Part shown: positions 42,721 to 51,867 of the stretch, one piece after another
Position numbering within the stretch: position 1 is the first letter of the stretch
How the letters are laid out: every line of letters begins with the position of its first letter
Origin: a bacterium EF100-94H03 bin56
GTDB taxonomy: Bacteria; Pseudomonadota; Alphaproteobacteria; SP197
Length of the DNA: 64,000 nucleotides
Assembly: GCA_002238685.1 (NCBI GenBank)
Contig: MPMV01000006.1
Location: forward strand, 79,663 to 143,662
Reading direction: 5' to 3'
The notes under the pieces: generated by a model
The model's database searches: none
Told to the model about the DNA's origin: nothing
Seen by the model: only the letters and a program-made list of their open reading frames with translations
Made by a program: the position numbers and the translations under genes

Positions 42721-44883
42721 ATGGTCAGTCAGGAACTCGATACCGTCCTTGCCGTCACGCCGGCACTCACCGAGGCGCCGGCCGATCGCTACATCAACCG
42801 TGAACTGAGCTGGCTGGCGTTCAACGAACGGGTTCTCGAGGAAGCGCGCAACACCCGTCATCCGCTCCTTGAACGACTGAGATTCCTGTCGATCTCCGCC
42901 AGCAATCTCGACGAATTCCAGATGGTGAGAGTGGCCGGCCTCAAGGCCCAGGTCGATGCCGGTGTCACCACTCCGGGCATCGATGGCCTGTCTCCGGCGC
43001 GTCAGCTGACAGCAATCAAGGACCGTTCGAAAACACTGATCGACGGCCAGTATGTCGTCTGGCGCACCCTGCGGGGGCTGCTGTCACGGGAGGGAATATC
43101 GGTGGTCGGCGAGGGCCAGCTCGACGACGACGAACGCACCTGGCTCGCCGGTCACTTCGAACGCGAAATCCTGCCCTTGTTGACGCCAATGGCGATTGAC
43201 CCTGCTCATCCCTTCCCCTTCATTCCCAATTTCGGATTCGGCATTGCCCTGAAACTCATCGGCGAAGGTGGGGATGAACCGGTCCATGCCATCATCAGGC
43301 TGCCACAACAGACCGATCGCTTCATTCGCCTGCCCGCTGACAAGGGATCGCGCTTCCTGCCCCTCGAACAGGCCGTGCGCATGCATCTCAAGAACCTGTT
43401 TCCGGGATTCAGATTGCTCGAAACCGGCTTTTTCCGCGTGGTGCGCGACAGTGAAATCGAGATCGACGAGGAATCGCAGGACCTGGTGCGCCATTTCGAG
43501 AGCGCTCTCAAGCGGCGGCGGCGCGGCAGTGTGATCGATCTCGTGGTCGATGCGGCCATGCCTGGCGAACTTCTCAATCTTCTGACCGACCGCCTCGATG
43601 TCATTCCCGGCGATGTCACCGTGGTCGCGGGCGAACTCGGTCTGAGTGATCTTGCCCGGCTGATCGTCGACCATCGCCCCGATCTGCTGTTCGATCCCTA
43701 TTCGGCGCGCTTTCCAGAGCGCATACGCGACTTCGGCGGCAACTGCTTCGATGCCATCCGAGCCAAGGACATCATCGTCCATCACCCCTATGAGAGTTTC
43801 GATGTCGTGGTCCAGTTCCTGCAGCAGGCGGCGCGCGACCCCGCGGTCGTGGCGATCAAGCAGACTCTCTACCGGACAAGCGAGGGATCGCCGATCGTCA
43901 AGGCTCTCATCGAGGCAGCGGAGGCGGGCAAGTCGGTGACTGCGGTCGTTGAACTCAAGGCGCGGTTCGACGAGGAGGCGAACATCCGCTGGGCCCGCGG
44001 TCTCGAACATGCCGGCGCCCAGATCGTCTACGGCATTCCGGACTTCAAGACCCACACGAAGATCTCACTCATCGTGCGCCGCGAACACGGCGCCCTGGTG
44101 ACCTACGTTCACTTCGGAACCGGCAACTACCACCCCGTCACTGCGAAGATCTACACCGATCTTTCCCTCTTCACCGCCGCGCCGGCGCTCACCCGGGACG
44201 CCAACCGGATTTTCAACTTCCTGACCGGATACATCAGGCCACACACCCTCGAGGCGGTCGCCATGTCGCCGGGCATCCTGCGCCAGCGCCTTCATGAGCT
44301 GATCGGCCGTGAAATCGACAATGCCCGGGCCGGCAGGCCGGCCGCCATCTGGGCCAAGATGAACTCCCTCGTCGATTCGGAGATCATCGACCTGCTCTAC
44401 CAGGCGTCCGGTTCCGGCGTGGAGATCGATCTCGTGGTGCGCGGCATCTGCTGCCTGCGTCCCGGTGTGGAGGGCCTGTCGGAGAGGATCCGGGTGAAGA
44501 GCCTCATCGGCCGGTTTCTCGAGCACAGCCGCATTTTCTGCTTTGCCAACGGCGGCGAGATGCCATCGTCCGATACCCTTGTCTTCCTGTCATCGGCGGA
44601 CTGGATGACCCGGAATTTCGACTATCGGGTGGAGACCATGGTCCCGATCCTCAACCCGACGGTTCACCGGCAGATTCTCGATCAGATCATGGTGGCCAAC
44701 CTGCGCGATACGGAGCAGTCCTGGACCCTGACCAGCGATGGCGCCTACACGAGGCTCGCCAACACAAACAACGCCTTTTCCGCCCACCGCTTCTTCATGA
44801 TCAATCCCAGCCTGTCGGGCCGGGGCAGTGCACTGCAACGGCAGATCCAGCGGGGCAATGCGACACCCACGCCGGCGGAATGA
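42721..44883 (+). CDS. ppk1: Polyphosphate kinase 1
   Basis: This 720-residue Ppk1 polymerises the terminal phosphate of ATP into polyphosphate. The N-terminal block [19 protein letters not shown], the middle phospholipase-D-like domains, a likely phospho-acceptor histidine at residue 445 (FKTHTKISL), [17 protein letters not shown] at 464, and the C-terminal second domain are all present. Length and motifs match the family. The exopolyphosphatase gene overlaps its stop by four bases. Confidence 0.95.
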   Translation: MVSQELDTVLAVTPALTEAPADRYINRELSWLAFNERVLEEARNTRHPLLERLRFLSISASNLDEFQMVRVAGLKAQVDAGVTTPGIDGLSPARQLTAIKDRSKTLIDGQYVVWRTLRGLLSREGISVVGEGQLDDDERTWLAGHFEREILPLLTPMAIDPAHPFPFIPNFGFGIALKLIGEGGDEPVHAIIRLPQQTDRFIRLPADKGSRFLPLEQAVRMHLKNLFPGFRLLETGFFRVVRDSEIEIDEESQDLVRHFESALKRRRRGSVIDLVVDAAMPGELLNLLTDRLDVIPGDVTVVAGELGLSDLARLIVDHRPDLLFDPYSARFPERIRDFGGNCFDAIRAKDIIVHHPYESFDVVVQFLQQAARDPAVVAIKQTLYRTSEGSPIVKALIEAAEAGKSVTAVVELKARFDEEANIRWARGLEHAGAQIVYGIPDFKTHTKISLIVRREHGALVTYVHFGTGNYHPVTAKIYTDLSLFTAAPALTRDANRIFNFLTGYIRPHTLEAVAMSPGILRQRLHELIGREIDNARAGRPAAIWAKMNSLVDSEIIDLLYQASGSGVEIDLVVRGICCLRPGVEGLSERIRVKSLIGRFLEHSRIFCFANGGEMPSSDTLVFLSSADWMTRNFDYRVETMVPILNPTVHRQILDQIMVANLRDTEQSWTLTSDGAYTRLANTNNAFSAHRFFMINPSLSGRGSALQRQIQRGNATPTPAE

Positions 44884-46516
44884 ACGGAGCCGTTGAGGCG
44901 GTCCCCGCCGCCAGGGCGGGGGTGATCGATATCGGCTCGAATTCGATTCGCCTCGTCATATTCGACGGTCTCGGTCGGGCGCCCCTGCCGGTCATCAACC
45001 ACAAGGCGGTCATCGGACTCGGTGTGGACGTCGAACGTCACGGCTGGTTCGGCGAAGAAGCCTTTCGCAGAGGCATCGAGGCCGTCGATATCCTGGTGCG
45101 CCTTGCCGACAGTGTTCCCTGCGCAGACCTCGCCCTCTATGCCACGGCCGCCGTCCGCCAGGCGGCCAACGGCAGCCACTTCTGCCGCGCCGTCGAGGCA
45201 AGGACGGGCCGTGCCGTGACGGTGCTGACCGGTACCGGGGAGGCGCGACTGTCGGCAGCCGGCGTCATCTCGGCACTGCCCGGTCTGTCCGGCGTCATCG
45301 GAGACCTCGGCGGCGGCAGCCTGGAGCTCATCGCCGTCGAAGACGGCACCGTCATGGAGCAGGCGACACGCGACATCGGACCCTTGCGCCTGAAGGAACG
45401 ATGGGGGGAGGATCCGGCACATGCATCGGCAGCAATTCGCGAGGCCGTTTGCACCGTGACCTGGCTTGAAGCCTGGAAACACCGGGATTTTCACGCGGTG
45501 GGTGGTTCGTGGCGGGCCATCGCCCGCCTCCACATGACGCAGCATCACTATCCGCTGACCATCGTGCATGGCTACACCATGGCGCCGGCAGAGGCACGGA
45601 CCTTCACCGGCATGCTGGAGAAACTGAGCGACGAGACAACGTCGCGGATCCGCGGCATCTCCAGACGGCGGGCCGCCATCCTGCCCTGGGGCGCCATGGT
45701 GCTCGACCACCTGATGGATGTCCTTGAGCCACGGAACGTCGTGTTTTCGGCCCAGGGCCTCAGGGAAGGGCATCACTTCCGCATGCTCGATGCCACCACC
45801 CGCAAGAGCGACCCGCTGATCGCCGCATGCCATCAGCTTGCACTCTGGCACCGCCGGTTCGCCGACTGTTCGGCGGCTCTCGAACGCTGGGTCGCCCCCG
45901 TGATCCGGCATCGTGGTCATGCCGACCCGCGCCTCGTGCGCGCCGCCTGCATTCTCGCCGACACCGGCTGGAGGGAACACCCCGAGGAACGTGCCAGGGG
46001 GGTCCTCTCCCTGGGTCTCCCCACGCCCCTGTCGGGGCGCGGGCTCCAAGGACAGGGCAGGGCGCCGCCCCCGGCTGGAGGGAACACCCCGAGTACCGTG
46101 CCAGGCGTTCCCTCTCCAGGGTTCTCCACATGCCCTGGTCGGTGCTCGATCACCAGGAAAGGGCATGGCTCGCCCTTGCCCTCTTCGTGCGCTACGGCGG
46201 CGCGGAAACGGCAGAAGAAGCGGCGCCGTGCCGCCGCCTGCTGAAACCGGACACGGTTGACGGGGCGGTGCTGCTCGGCAGGCTGCTGCGTCTTGCACTT
46301 GTCTTGAGTGCCGGACGCGGGCCCATCCTTGATTCGTCCCCCCTTGTCACCACCGCGGACGGGTTCACCCTGGAAATCCCGCGAGATGCCGCAATTGCCT
46401 CTCCTGAACGCATCGAGCGCCAGGCCGCGGCAATCGGCGAGGCGCTCGATGTTCCCTTCACCGTCTCCCGTCAGGTCCTGGACCGCAGCCCGGCGCCGTC
46501 CAGGGCGGCCCGATAG
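44880..46516 (+). pseudogene. ppx: Ppx/GppA exopolyphosphatase, frameshifted by a 107-bp duplication
   Basis: The first 362 residues (44880-45965) are a normal Ppx/GppA ASKHA phosphatase: IDIGSNSIRLVIFDG, then YATAAVRQAANG, and GDLGGGSLELIAVE. The conserved C-terminal part (GWREHPEYRARRSL... through the domain ending SPAPSRAAR) continues only in another frame from 46073. Between them a 107-base unit is duplicated (45966 and 46073), and removal of one unit would restore a continuous protein of about 510 residues. As read, translation runs into a proline-rich out-of-frame tail and stops at 46244. The catalytic N-terminal part could still fold. Coupling with ppk1 (ATGA) implies synthesis with Ppk1. 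Confidence 0.8.
45966..46179 (+). repeat. 107-bp imperfect tandem duplication inside ppx
   Basis: GGCTGGAGGGAACACCCCGA begins both units, at 45966 and 46073, and the first 21 bases are identical. Beyond this the units remain recognisably similar for the whole length (GTGCCAGG, CTCTCC, CTCCNCA, GCCC) with many substitutions. The 3' unit encodes the conserved Ppx sequence. The 5' unit is the diverged extra copy, rich in G and C runs. Confidence 0.85.
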
Positions 46517-46549
46517 CGTCCGGACCTGCCCGCCGATGAGGTCGTGGGG

Positions 46550-47944
46550 TCAGTCGCGGCCGGACCAGGAGCCGTCGCGCACCAGATCGTCCGCCACTTC
46601 CCTGATGGCCTGCTCCATGATCGCAACCATGTCGTCCACCTGGGAACGCGTGATGATGATGGGAGGCGAGAAGACGCACAGGTGCCACATGGGACGCAGG
46701 ATCAGCCCGTGCTGCTGGCACTTCTCATCGATTTTCTTGCCGACATTCAGACTCTCGTCGAAGGCCTTCCTGGTACTCTTGTTTTCGACACACTCGATGC
46801 ATCCCATGAGTCCGACACCCCGGACGTCACCCACCATGGGAAGGTCCGCCAGCGAGCGCAGCCGCTCCTGGAAGTAATCGCCCGTGCTGCGGGCGTGACC
46901 CATGATGTCGTCGCGCTCCATGATTTCGATGTTCTTGAGCGCCGCGGCCATGGCGACCGGGTGTCCCGAATAGGTGAATCCCATGGAAAACGTGGGAGAA
47001 TCGCCACCCTTCTCGATGATGTCCTGATGCAGTTTCTCGGAAATGGCCGTCAGGCCGGCAGGGATGTAACCGGAAGTGAATCCCTTCGCCGCGGTGATGA
47101 TGTCGGGCACGACGTCGAAGACGGACTCCGAGGCAAAGAAGTGCCCCATGCGCCCGAAACCCGTCACCACCTCGTCGGAGATGTAGAGGATGCCGTACTT
47201 GCGGCAGGTCTCGAGACACGCCTTCTGGTAGCCCTTCGGCGGAACGATGACGCCGCCGGACGCCAGCACCGGCTCGGCGATGAAGGCCGCCACGTTCTCC
47301 GGCCCGATCGCCTTGATCCGATCGTCCATCTCGGTGATCAGGTGATCGAGGAACGCAGCGTCGTCCATGCCCTCGGGCTTGCGGTAGGGATTGGGCGAAG
47401 AGAGATGCTCGATCCACTCCGTCACCAGTTCCATGCGCGTGTCGTTGCCAGGCTTGCCGCACAGCGAGTCGGCAAGATAGGTGCTGCCATGGTAGGCATC
47501 GTCACGCGTGAGAATGGTCTTGCGGGACGGCTCGCCGATGACATTCCAGTAGTAGTGGACAAAGCGGACCGCAGCGTCATTCGCCGTCGAACCGCCGGTA
47601 GAATAGAAGAACCGGTTGAGATCGCCCGGTGTCAGCGTCGCCAGCTTGGCGGAAAGTTCCGCATGAGGCGGGGTCGCCATCGACCAGGGCGAATAATAGA
47701 CCATGCTGCGCACCTGGTCCGAGATGGCCGTTGCCATCTCCTCATTGCCGTAACCGAGCTGCACGGCCCACATGCCGCCGATGCCATCGATGTAGCGGTT
47801 GCCCTCGCCGTCGTAGACGTAGATCCCCTCCGAATCCGCCAGGATCATGTGTTCCTCGCGGCCGAACTCGTGCCAGGGGTGCATGGCGTGGGCCTTGTCC
47901 TTGGCCATCAGGCCTTTGACATCATACTGGAAGTTGCGTCTCAT
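46550..47944 (-). CDS. Class III PLP aminotransferase, omega-amino acid type
   Basis: A 464-residue class III aminotransferase with the PLP lysine at 287 (ITAAKGFTSGYIP), aspartate in ISDEVVTGFGRMG, and FYSTGGSTANDAAVRF for phosphate binding. The N-terminal HPWHEFGREEHMILADSEG pattern resembles taurine-, beta-alanine- or putrescine-pyruvate transaminases. ATG 47944 follows GGGAG. It stands alone, converging with ppx. The sulfonate- and DMSP-linked genes elsewhere in the window make an omega-amino substrate plausible. Confidence 0.88.
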   Translation of the reverse strand: MRRNFQYDVKGLMAKDKAHAMHPWHEFGREEHMILADSEGIYVYDGEGNRYIDGIGGMWAVQLGYGNEEMATAISDQVRSMVYYSPWSMATPPHAELSAKLATLTPGDLNRFFYSTGGSTANDAAVRFVHYYWNVIGEPSRKTILTRDDAYHGSTYLADSLCGKPGNDTRMELVTEWIEHLSSPNPYRKPEGMDDAAFLDHLITEMDDRIKAIGPENVAAFIAEPVLASGGVIVPPKGYQKACLETCRKYGILYISDEVVTGFGRMGHFFASESVFDVVPDIITAAKGFTSGYIPAGLTAISEKLHQDIIEKGGDSPTFSMGFTYSGHPVAMAAALKNIEIMERDDIMGHARSTGDYFQERLRSLADLPMVGDVRGVGLMGCIECVENKSTRKAFDESLNVGKKIDEKCQQHGLILRPMWHLCVFSPPIIITRSQVDDMVAIMEQAIREVADDLVRDGSWSGRD

Positions 47945-48269
47945 CTTGTGGCGCTCCCGCGTTTGCCTGCCTGCCGCCAGCGTCGTCCGTTCGAGCCGCA
48001 GCGTCAAACCGCAGGATACACACGCCCGACAGCATCGGACAAGGAGGCGGCCTGTCTCCCTTCCGGGATCAAGGCATTCCTCGCCTCAACCCGCAGACTC
48101 GCCGCCTTTCCACCCATCCGGACCTGGACTTCCCGCACGCCGGAACCAGGCGCCGACATGGTCGCCCACTCACTGCACGGCACATGGAACTGTTCGCCGG
48201 AGCGACGTGCAACATCTGCCTGGCGGCGTGTTCATCGTGTCGGCACACTCTCGCAGCCGTGACGGCGGG
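47945..48269. other. Intergenic region between aminotransferase and BrnTA genes
   Basis: About 325 bases, probably the aminotransferase promoter region and the 3' end of the brnTA transcript. No gene, RNA or strong hairpin is visible. Confidence 0.35.
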
Positions 48270-48491
48270 TTACTGTTGTTGCAGATGATCGGCGATCCAC
48301 ATCTTGATCAGCGCCTGGCGGGTGATGCCGAACTTCCGGGCCTGCCGGTCCAGACCTGAGACAACCCTCGCCGGGAAATCCACATTGACCCGCCTGGTTT
48401 CAACATTGAGCCGGCGGGCCCTGGACCAGTCGACATCCGCGGACATGTCTTCGCCGGCATCGAACCTCTCGTCGAATTCAGTCGCCTTCAT
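48270..48491 (-). CDS. brnA: BrnA-like antitoxin
   Basis: A 73-residue antitoxin with a C-terminal ribbon-helix-helix-like DNA-binding part (RRVNVDFPARVVSGLDRQARKFGITRQALIKMWI) and an acidic N-terminus (FDERFDAGEDMSADVDWS). It should bind the BrnT toxin and repress the operon. Its start lies inside the toxin gene (14-base overlap), the usual brnT-brnA order. Confidence 0.85.
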   Translation of the reverse strand: MKATEFDERFDAGEDMSADVDWSRARRLNVETRRVNVDFPARVVSGLDRQARKFGITRQALIKMWIADHLQQQ

Positions 48492-48732
48492 GATGGTCTA
48501 TCTCCTGCTTGCGAGCGCGGCACACGGAGATGATCCGCACCCGACCGCTCCGGTATGCGTAGACAGCCGCCCAGTGCCTGGCACCGATCGCCAGAAAGCG
48601 CTGCTCATCCGTCACGGTTGCCGGGGCTTCTATCAGGTGAGGGTCGTCCCAGAGGGCCTGGGCCTCATCAAAGCCAATGCCGCGTTTCTTGCGGTTTGCC
48701 GCACTCATGTCGGGATCATGCTCGAACGTCAT
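48478..48732 (-). CDS. brnT: BrnT-like ribonuclease toxin
   Basis: This 84-residue toxin of the RelE-like BrnT fold starts with FEHDPDMSAANRKKRGIGFDEAQALWDDPHL, followed by DEQRFLAIGARH and RVRIISVCRARKQE, all typical of BrnT. ATG 48732 was chosen; an upstream extension would include promoter DNA. The catalytic arginine and histidine positions appear kept. The antitoxin overlaps its 3' end. Confidence 0.85.
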   Translation of the reverse strand: MTFEHDPDMSAANRKKRGIGFDEAQALWDDPHLIEAPATVTDEQRFLAIGARHWAAVYAYRSGRVRIISVCRARKQEIDHHEGD

Positions 48733-48741
48733 GAGGGGAAA

Positions 48742-48782
48742 ACTATACCTTATGCCTTGGCGAAACCCTCCACTGCGCAGTG
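48742..48782 (-). promoter_or_regulatory. Promoter and operator candidate for brnTA
   Basis: On the minus strand TATAGT (48747-48742) is a likely -10 element about ten bases before the brnT start. Upstream lies a perfect 12-base palindrome CACTGCGCAGTG (48771-48782), which may be the site for the BrnT-BrnA repressor complex. No clear -35 element is visible. Confidence 0.45.
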
Positions 48783-49291
48783 AATCCCAAGAATCATGAC
48801 CAGTAGCTGACAGCATTCAGTTGGAAAACTGGAATGATCGCCTCGTTTCGCCGTCGCGGTCGGAACTTGCTTTGCGAAGGAAGAATCCCTGACCGTGACA
48901 GGAGGAGGCAAGGGACCGGGCGTCGCCCGCCGGGATTGATCGGAACCGATCAACGGAGGCAGGGGGTGGACATGGCAGTCCGGCTGTCGAAGGCTCGGTT
49001 GGACGCCGGAGACCTGGCTGGGAATGCAGGCGGCTCGTGATCTCTGGCAGGCGAAGGACCGTGACCAGGACCATTCTGCTCTGCGGCGGAATTCCCGACG
49101 GCGCGAACAGCGATGGGGATCGCCCGCGCGTACGTACCACTCAGGGTGACGTCCGGATGCCATCCGGGCCGTCCTGAACGGGGTGGCGTGGTATTCGCCG
49201 TCCTTGATCGCCATGCCCTGCTTTCCTAGAGTGCGCCGGTTCCAGGGGCTTGAGGGCCCGGGAGCCTGCCATCCATGTCACGGATTGCCAC
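48783..49291. other. Divergent region upstream of the cysteine operon
   Basis: About 500 bases lie between brnT (minus) and the cysteine synthase gene (plus). It contains the 18-base palindrome listed separately, and purine-rich patches (GGAGGAGGCAAGGG, CGGAGGCAGGGGGTGG). A short frame at 48972-49040 begins after the second patch, but it is not recognisable. I could not match the region to a known riboswitch family. Confidence 0.4.
48936..48953 (+). promoter_or_regulatory. Perfect 18-bp palindrome upstream of cysK-like operon
   Basis: TTGATCGG, two A bases, then CCGATCAA form a perfect inverted repeat about 340 bases upstream of the cysteine synthase start. It has the size and symmetry of a dimeric regulator's site. 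Which regulator would bind is unknown. Confidence 0.45.
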
Positions 49292-50293
49292 ATGACAACC
49301 CACAAGAGCCTTGTTTCCCTGGTCGGCGGCACACCCCTGCTGCGTCTCGAGGGTCCCTCGCACAAGACGGGGTGCGAAATTCTCGGCAAGTGCGAGTTCC
49401 TCAATCCCGGGCAGTCGGTCAAGGACCGGGCAGCACTGTGGATCATCAGGGAAGCCGAAAGAACGGGCGAGCTGGGACCAGGGGGCACCATCGTCGAAGG
49501 CACGGCCGGCAACACGGGCATTGGCCTGTGCACCGTCGGAAACGCTCTCGGCTACCGTTCGGTGATCGTCATGCCGGAGACCCAGAGCAAGGAAAAGAAG
49601 GACGCCCTCAGGTCACTGGGCGCCGACCTTCACCTGACACCGGCCAAACCCTATCGCGATCCCGCCAATTACATCCGCACGTCCGAGAGAATCGCCCGCG
49701 AGAAGGCGGCGAGCGAGCCCCACGGTGCCGTGTGGGCCAACCAGTTCGACAACGTCGCCAACCGGCAGGCCCATATCGAGAGCACCGGACCCGAGATATG
49801 GGATCAGACTGACGGCAAGGTGGACGCCTTCGCATCCTCCATCGGCACGGGAGGCACCATCGCCGGGGTCGGCATCTTCCTCAAGGAACGCAACCCCGAT
49901 ATCGTCATCGGCCTGACCGATCCCTTTGGCTCGTGCATGCACAACTGGGTCACGAAGGGCGAACTCACGTCCGAGGGAAGTTCGATCTCGGAAGGCATCG
50001 GGCAGGGCCGGGTGACCCGGAATCTCGAGGGTGCGCCGATCGACATGTCCGTCCAGGTGAGCGATGTCGAGATGCTCGAGGTCATATACGACCTGTTGAT
50101 CGACGAAGGTCTGTGTCTGGGCGGCTCCACGGGCATCAACGTTGCCGGCGCCATGAAGATCGCCCGGGAGCTCGGTCCCGGCCACACCATCGTCACCGTT
50201 CTGTGCGACTACGGAAACCGCTACCAGAGCAAGATCTTCAACCCCGACTTCCTGAGGGAACGCAACCTGCCTCCCCCACCCTGGATGACATGA
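49292..50293 (+). CDS. Cysteine synthase-like PLP enzyme
   Basis: This 333-residue fold-type II PLP enzyme joins sulfide or another nucleophile to an activated serine. PLP lysine is Lys44 in NPGQSVKDRAA; the substrate loop is EGTAGNTGIG; the phosphate loop is GTGGTIAG. A KPYRDPANYIRTSERIA segment and the C-terminus resemble the longer fungal-type cysteine synthase group more than CysK or CysM proper. ATG 49292 fits the family start (an upstream in-frame start at 49250 is less likely). It opens a five-gene operon with one-base to sixteen-base spacing. Confidence 0.87.
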   Translation: MTTHKSLVSLVGGTPLLRLEGPSHKTGCEILGKCEFLNPGQSVKDRAALWIIREAERTGELGPGGTIVEGTAGNTGIGLCTVGNALGYRSVIVMPETQSKEKKDALRSLGADLHLTPAKPYRDPANYIRTSERIAREKAASEPHGAVWANQFDNVANRQAHIESTGPEIWDQTDGKVDAFASSIGTGGTIAGVGIFLKERNPDIVIGLTDPFGSCMHNWVTKGELTSEGSSISEGIGQGRVTRNLEGAPIDMSVQVSDVEMLEVIYDLLIDEGLCLGGSTGINVAGAMKIARELGPGHTIVTVLCDYGNRYQSKIFNPDFLRERNLPPPPWMT

Positions 50294-50294
50294 C

Positions 50295-51002
50295 ATGGAG
50301 TGCCTGTTTCTCGACGACGCCTATCGTGTGTCCTGCCCGGCAAGGGTGACGTCGACCGGCGGGGGGCGTCTTCGCCTCGACAGGACGGTCTTCTATCCCA
50401 ACGGAGGTGGACAGCCCGGAGACAGCGGCCACCTCGAGCTTGATGATGGCACCCTGGTCCCCATTGCCGATACGGTGAAGGGCACCGCCATGGACGATGT
50501 CGTCCACGTTCCGGAAACGGGCCATCCGCTGCCGGCGTCCGGCGCACCGGTGACCGCGCACATAGACTGGGACCGGCGGTACCGCCACATGCGCATGCAC
50601 ACCGCACTCCATGTGCTCTGTGCCATTGTGGATGCGGAGATCACCGGGGCCTCTGTCGGCGCCGCAAGGAGCCGCATCGACTTCAACTGGCCGCAGCCGG
50701 ACATGACCAGGGACGAGATCACCACCCGACTGGCGGAGCTGGCGGCCGCCGACCTGCCGGTCGCGCCACGCTGGATCAGCGAGGAAGAACTCGATCGCCG
50801 GCCCGAACTCATCCGCACCATGTCCATCAGGCCACCGCGTGGCACCGGCATGGTCAGGCTCCTGGAGGTCGAGGGCGTCGACCTGCAACCCTGTGGCGGC
50901 ACCCATGTCGCGCGGACCGGTGAACTTGCCGGCATGGCCGTCTCGAAGATCGAGAACAAGGGGCGGCACAACCGCCGCATCAACGTGGTCTTCACCACCT
51001 GA
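50295..51002 (+). CDS. AlaX-like trans-editing protein
   Basis: A 235-residue stand-alone homologue of the alanyl-tRNA synthetase editing domain. It has the zinc-binding residues His102 and His106 (HTALH) and Cys200 and His204 (CGGTH), and the glycine-rich VFYPNGGGQPGDSG loop. AlaX proteins deacylate mischarged tRNAs such as Ser-tRNA(Ala). It starts one base after the cysteine synthase stop, an unusual partner for sulfur-amino-acid genes. It may clear tRNA mischarged with an analogue generated by this pathway. Confidence 0.88.
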   Translation: MECLFLDDAYRVSCPARVTSTGGGRLRLDRTVFYPNGGGQPGDSGHLELDDGTLVPIADTVKGTAMDDVVHVPETGHPLPASGAPVTAHIDWDRRYRHMRMHTALHVLCAIVDAEITGASVGAARSRIDFNWPQPDMTRDEITTRLAELAAADLPVAPRWISEEELDRRPELIRTMSIRPPRGTGMVRLLEVEGVDLQPCGGTHVARTGELAGMAVSKIENKGRHNRRINVVFTT

Positions 51003-51018
51003 AGGGAAGCGACAAGGG

Positions 51019-51867
51019 ATGCGCGACCGCTGGCTTGTAGACACCGAAACAGTTGCCGGACTGCTTGACGCACCGGATGTGCGTCTCGTCGACGCCTCCT
51101 GGTATCTCCCCGTCGAGAACCGCGATGCCCTCTCGGACTACCGCGAGAGGCACATCGCCGGTGCCGTGTTCTTCGACATCGATGACATAAGCGACGAATC
51201 GACGGATCTTCCCCACATGCTGCCCCGGCCCGAGAAGTTCTCCAGCCGTGTGCGGTCGCTGGGCCTGGGAGACGGAGTCCGGATCGTAGTCTACGACGGC
51301 GGCAACATGATGGCGGCGGCCCGGGCATGGTGGATGTTCCGGGTCTTCGGTCACGATGACGTCCAGGTCCTCGACGGCGGTCTCGCGAAGTGGATGGCCG
51401 AAGGCCGGCCGGTCGACGACGAACCGGTGATTCCACGAGAACGGCACTTCACGCCGCGCCTCAACACGTTTCTGGTGCGCGATATCGGGCAGATGAAGAC
51501 CAATCTCGCGAGCAGCCGCGCCCAGGTCGTCGACGCCCGCGGCCGTGGGCGCTTTGCCGGAGAGGAAGCGGAGTTTCGCCCCGGTCTCAGAAGCGGGCAT
51601 ATCCCGGGGAGCCGCAACCTCCCCTACACCTCGCTGCTCCACGAGGACGGCACGATTGTCGACAACGAGGCGATCGCTGCCGCCTTCCACGATGCCGGGA
51701 TCGATCCGACACGGCCTGTGATCACCACCTGCGGTTCCGGCATTTCAGCGTGTTTCCTCGCCCTTGCTCTCGATCTTGCCGGGTTCCCGGATGCTGCCGT
51801 CTATGACGGTTCCTGGACCGAGTGGGGCGGCGCGGCCGACACCCCGGTGGCAACGGGGGACCCGTGA
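51019..51867 (+). CDS. sseA: 3-mercaptopyruvate/thiosulfate sulfurtransferase
   Basis: This 282-residue two-domain rhodanese resembles SseA. The N-terminal inactive domain (HIAGAVFFDIDDISDESTDLPHMLP) is typical. The active C-terminal domain carries Cys238 in the loop CGSGISAC, where mercaptopyruvate enzymes have CGSGVTA, and SGHIPGSRNLPY. It moves sulfur from mercaptopyruvate to thiols or cyanide. GAAGGGAAG precedes ATG 51019. The next gene overlaps its stop by four bases. Confidence 0.9.
   Translation: MRDRWLVDTETVAGLLDAPDVRLVDASWYLPVENRDALSDYRERHIAGAVFFDIDDISDESTDLPHMLPRPEKFSSRVRSLGLGDGVRIVVYDGGNMMAAARAWWMFRVFGHDDVQVLDGGLAKWMAEGRPVDDEPVIPRERHFTPRLNTFLVRDIGQMKTNLASSRAQVVDARGRGRFAGEEAEFRPGLRSGHIPGSRNLPYTSLLHEDGTIVDNEAIAAAFHDAGIDPTRPVITTCGSGISACFLALALDLAGFPDAAVYDGSWTEWGGAADTPVATGDP

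Noticed and set aside
48783..49291. SAM- or SAH-type riboswitch upstream of the cysteine operon
   Set aside because: I could not place the conserved core elements of any known class in the purine-rich region.
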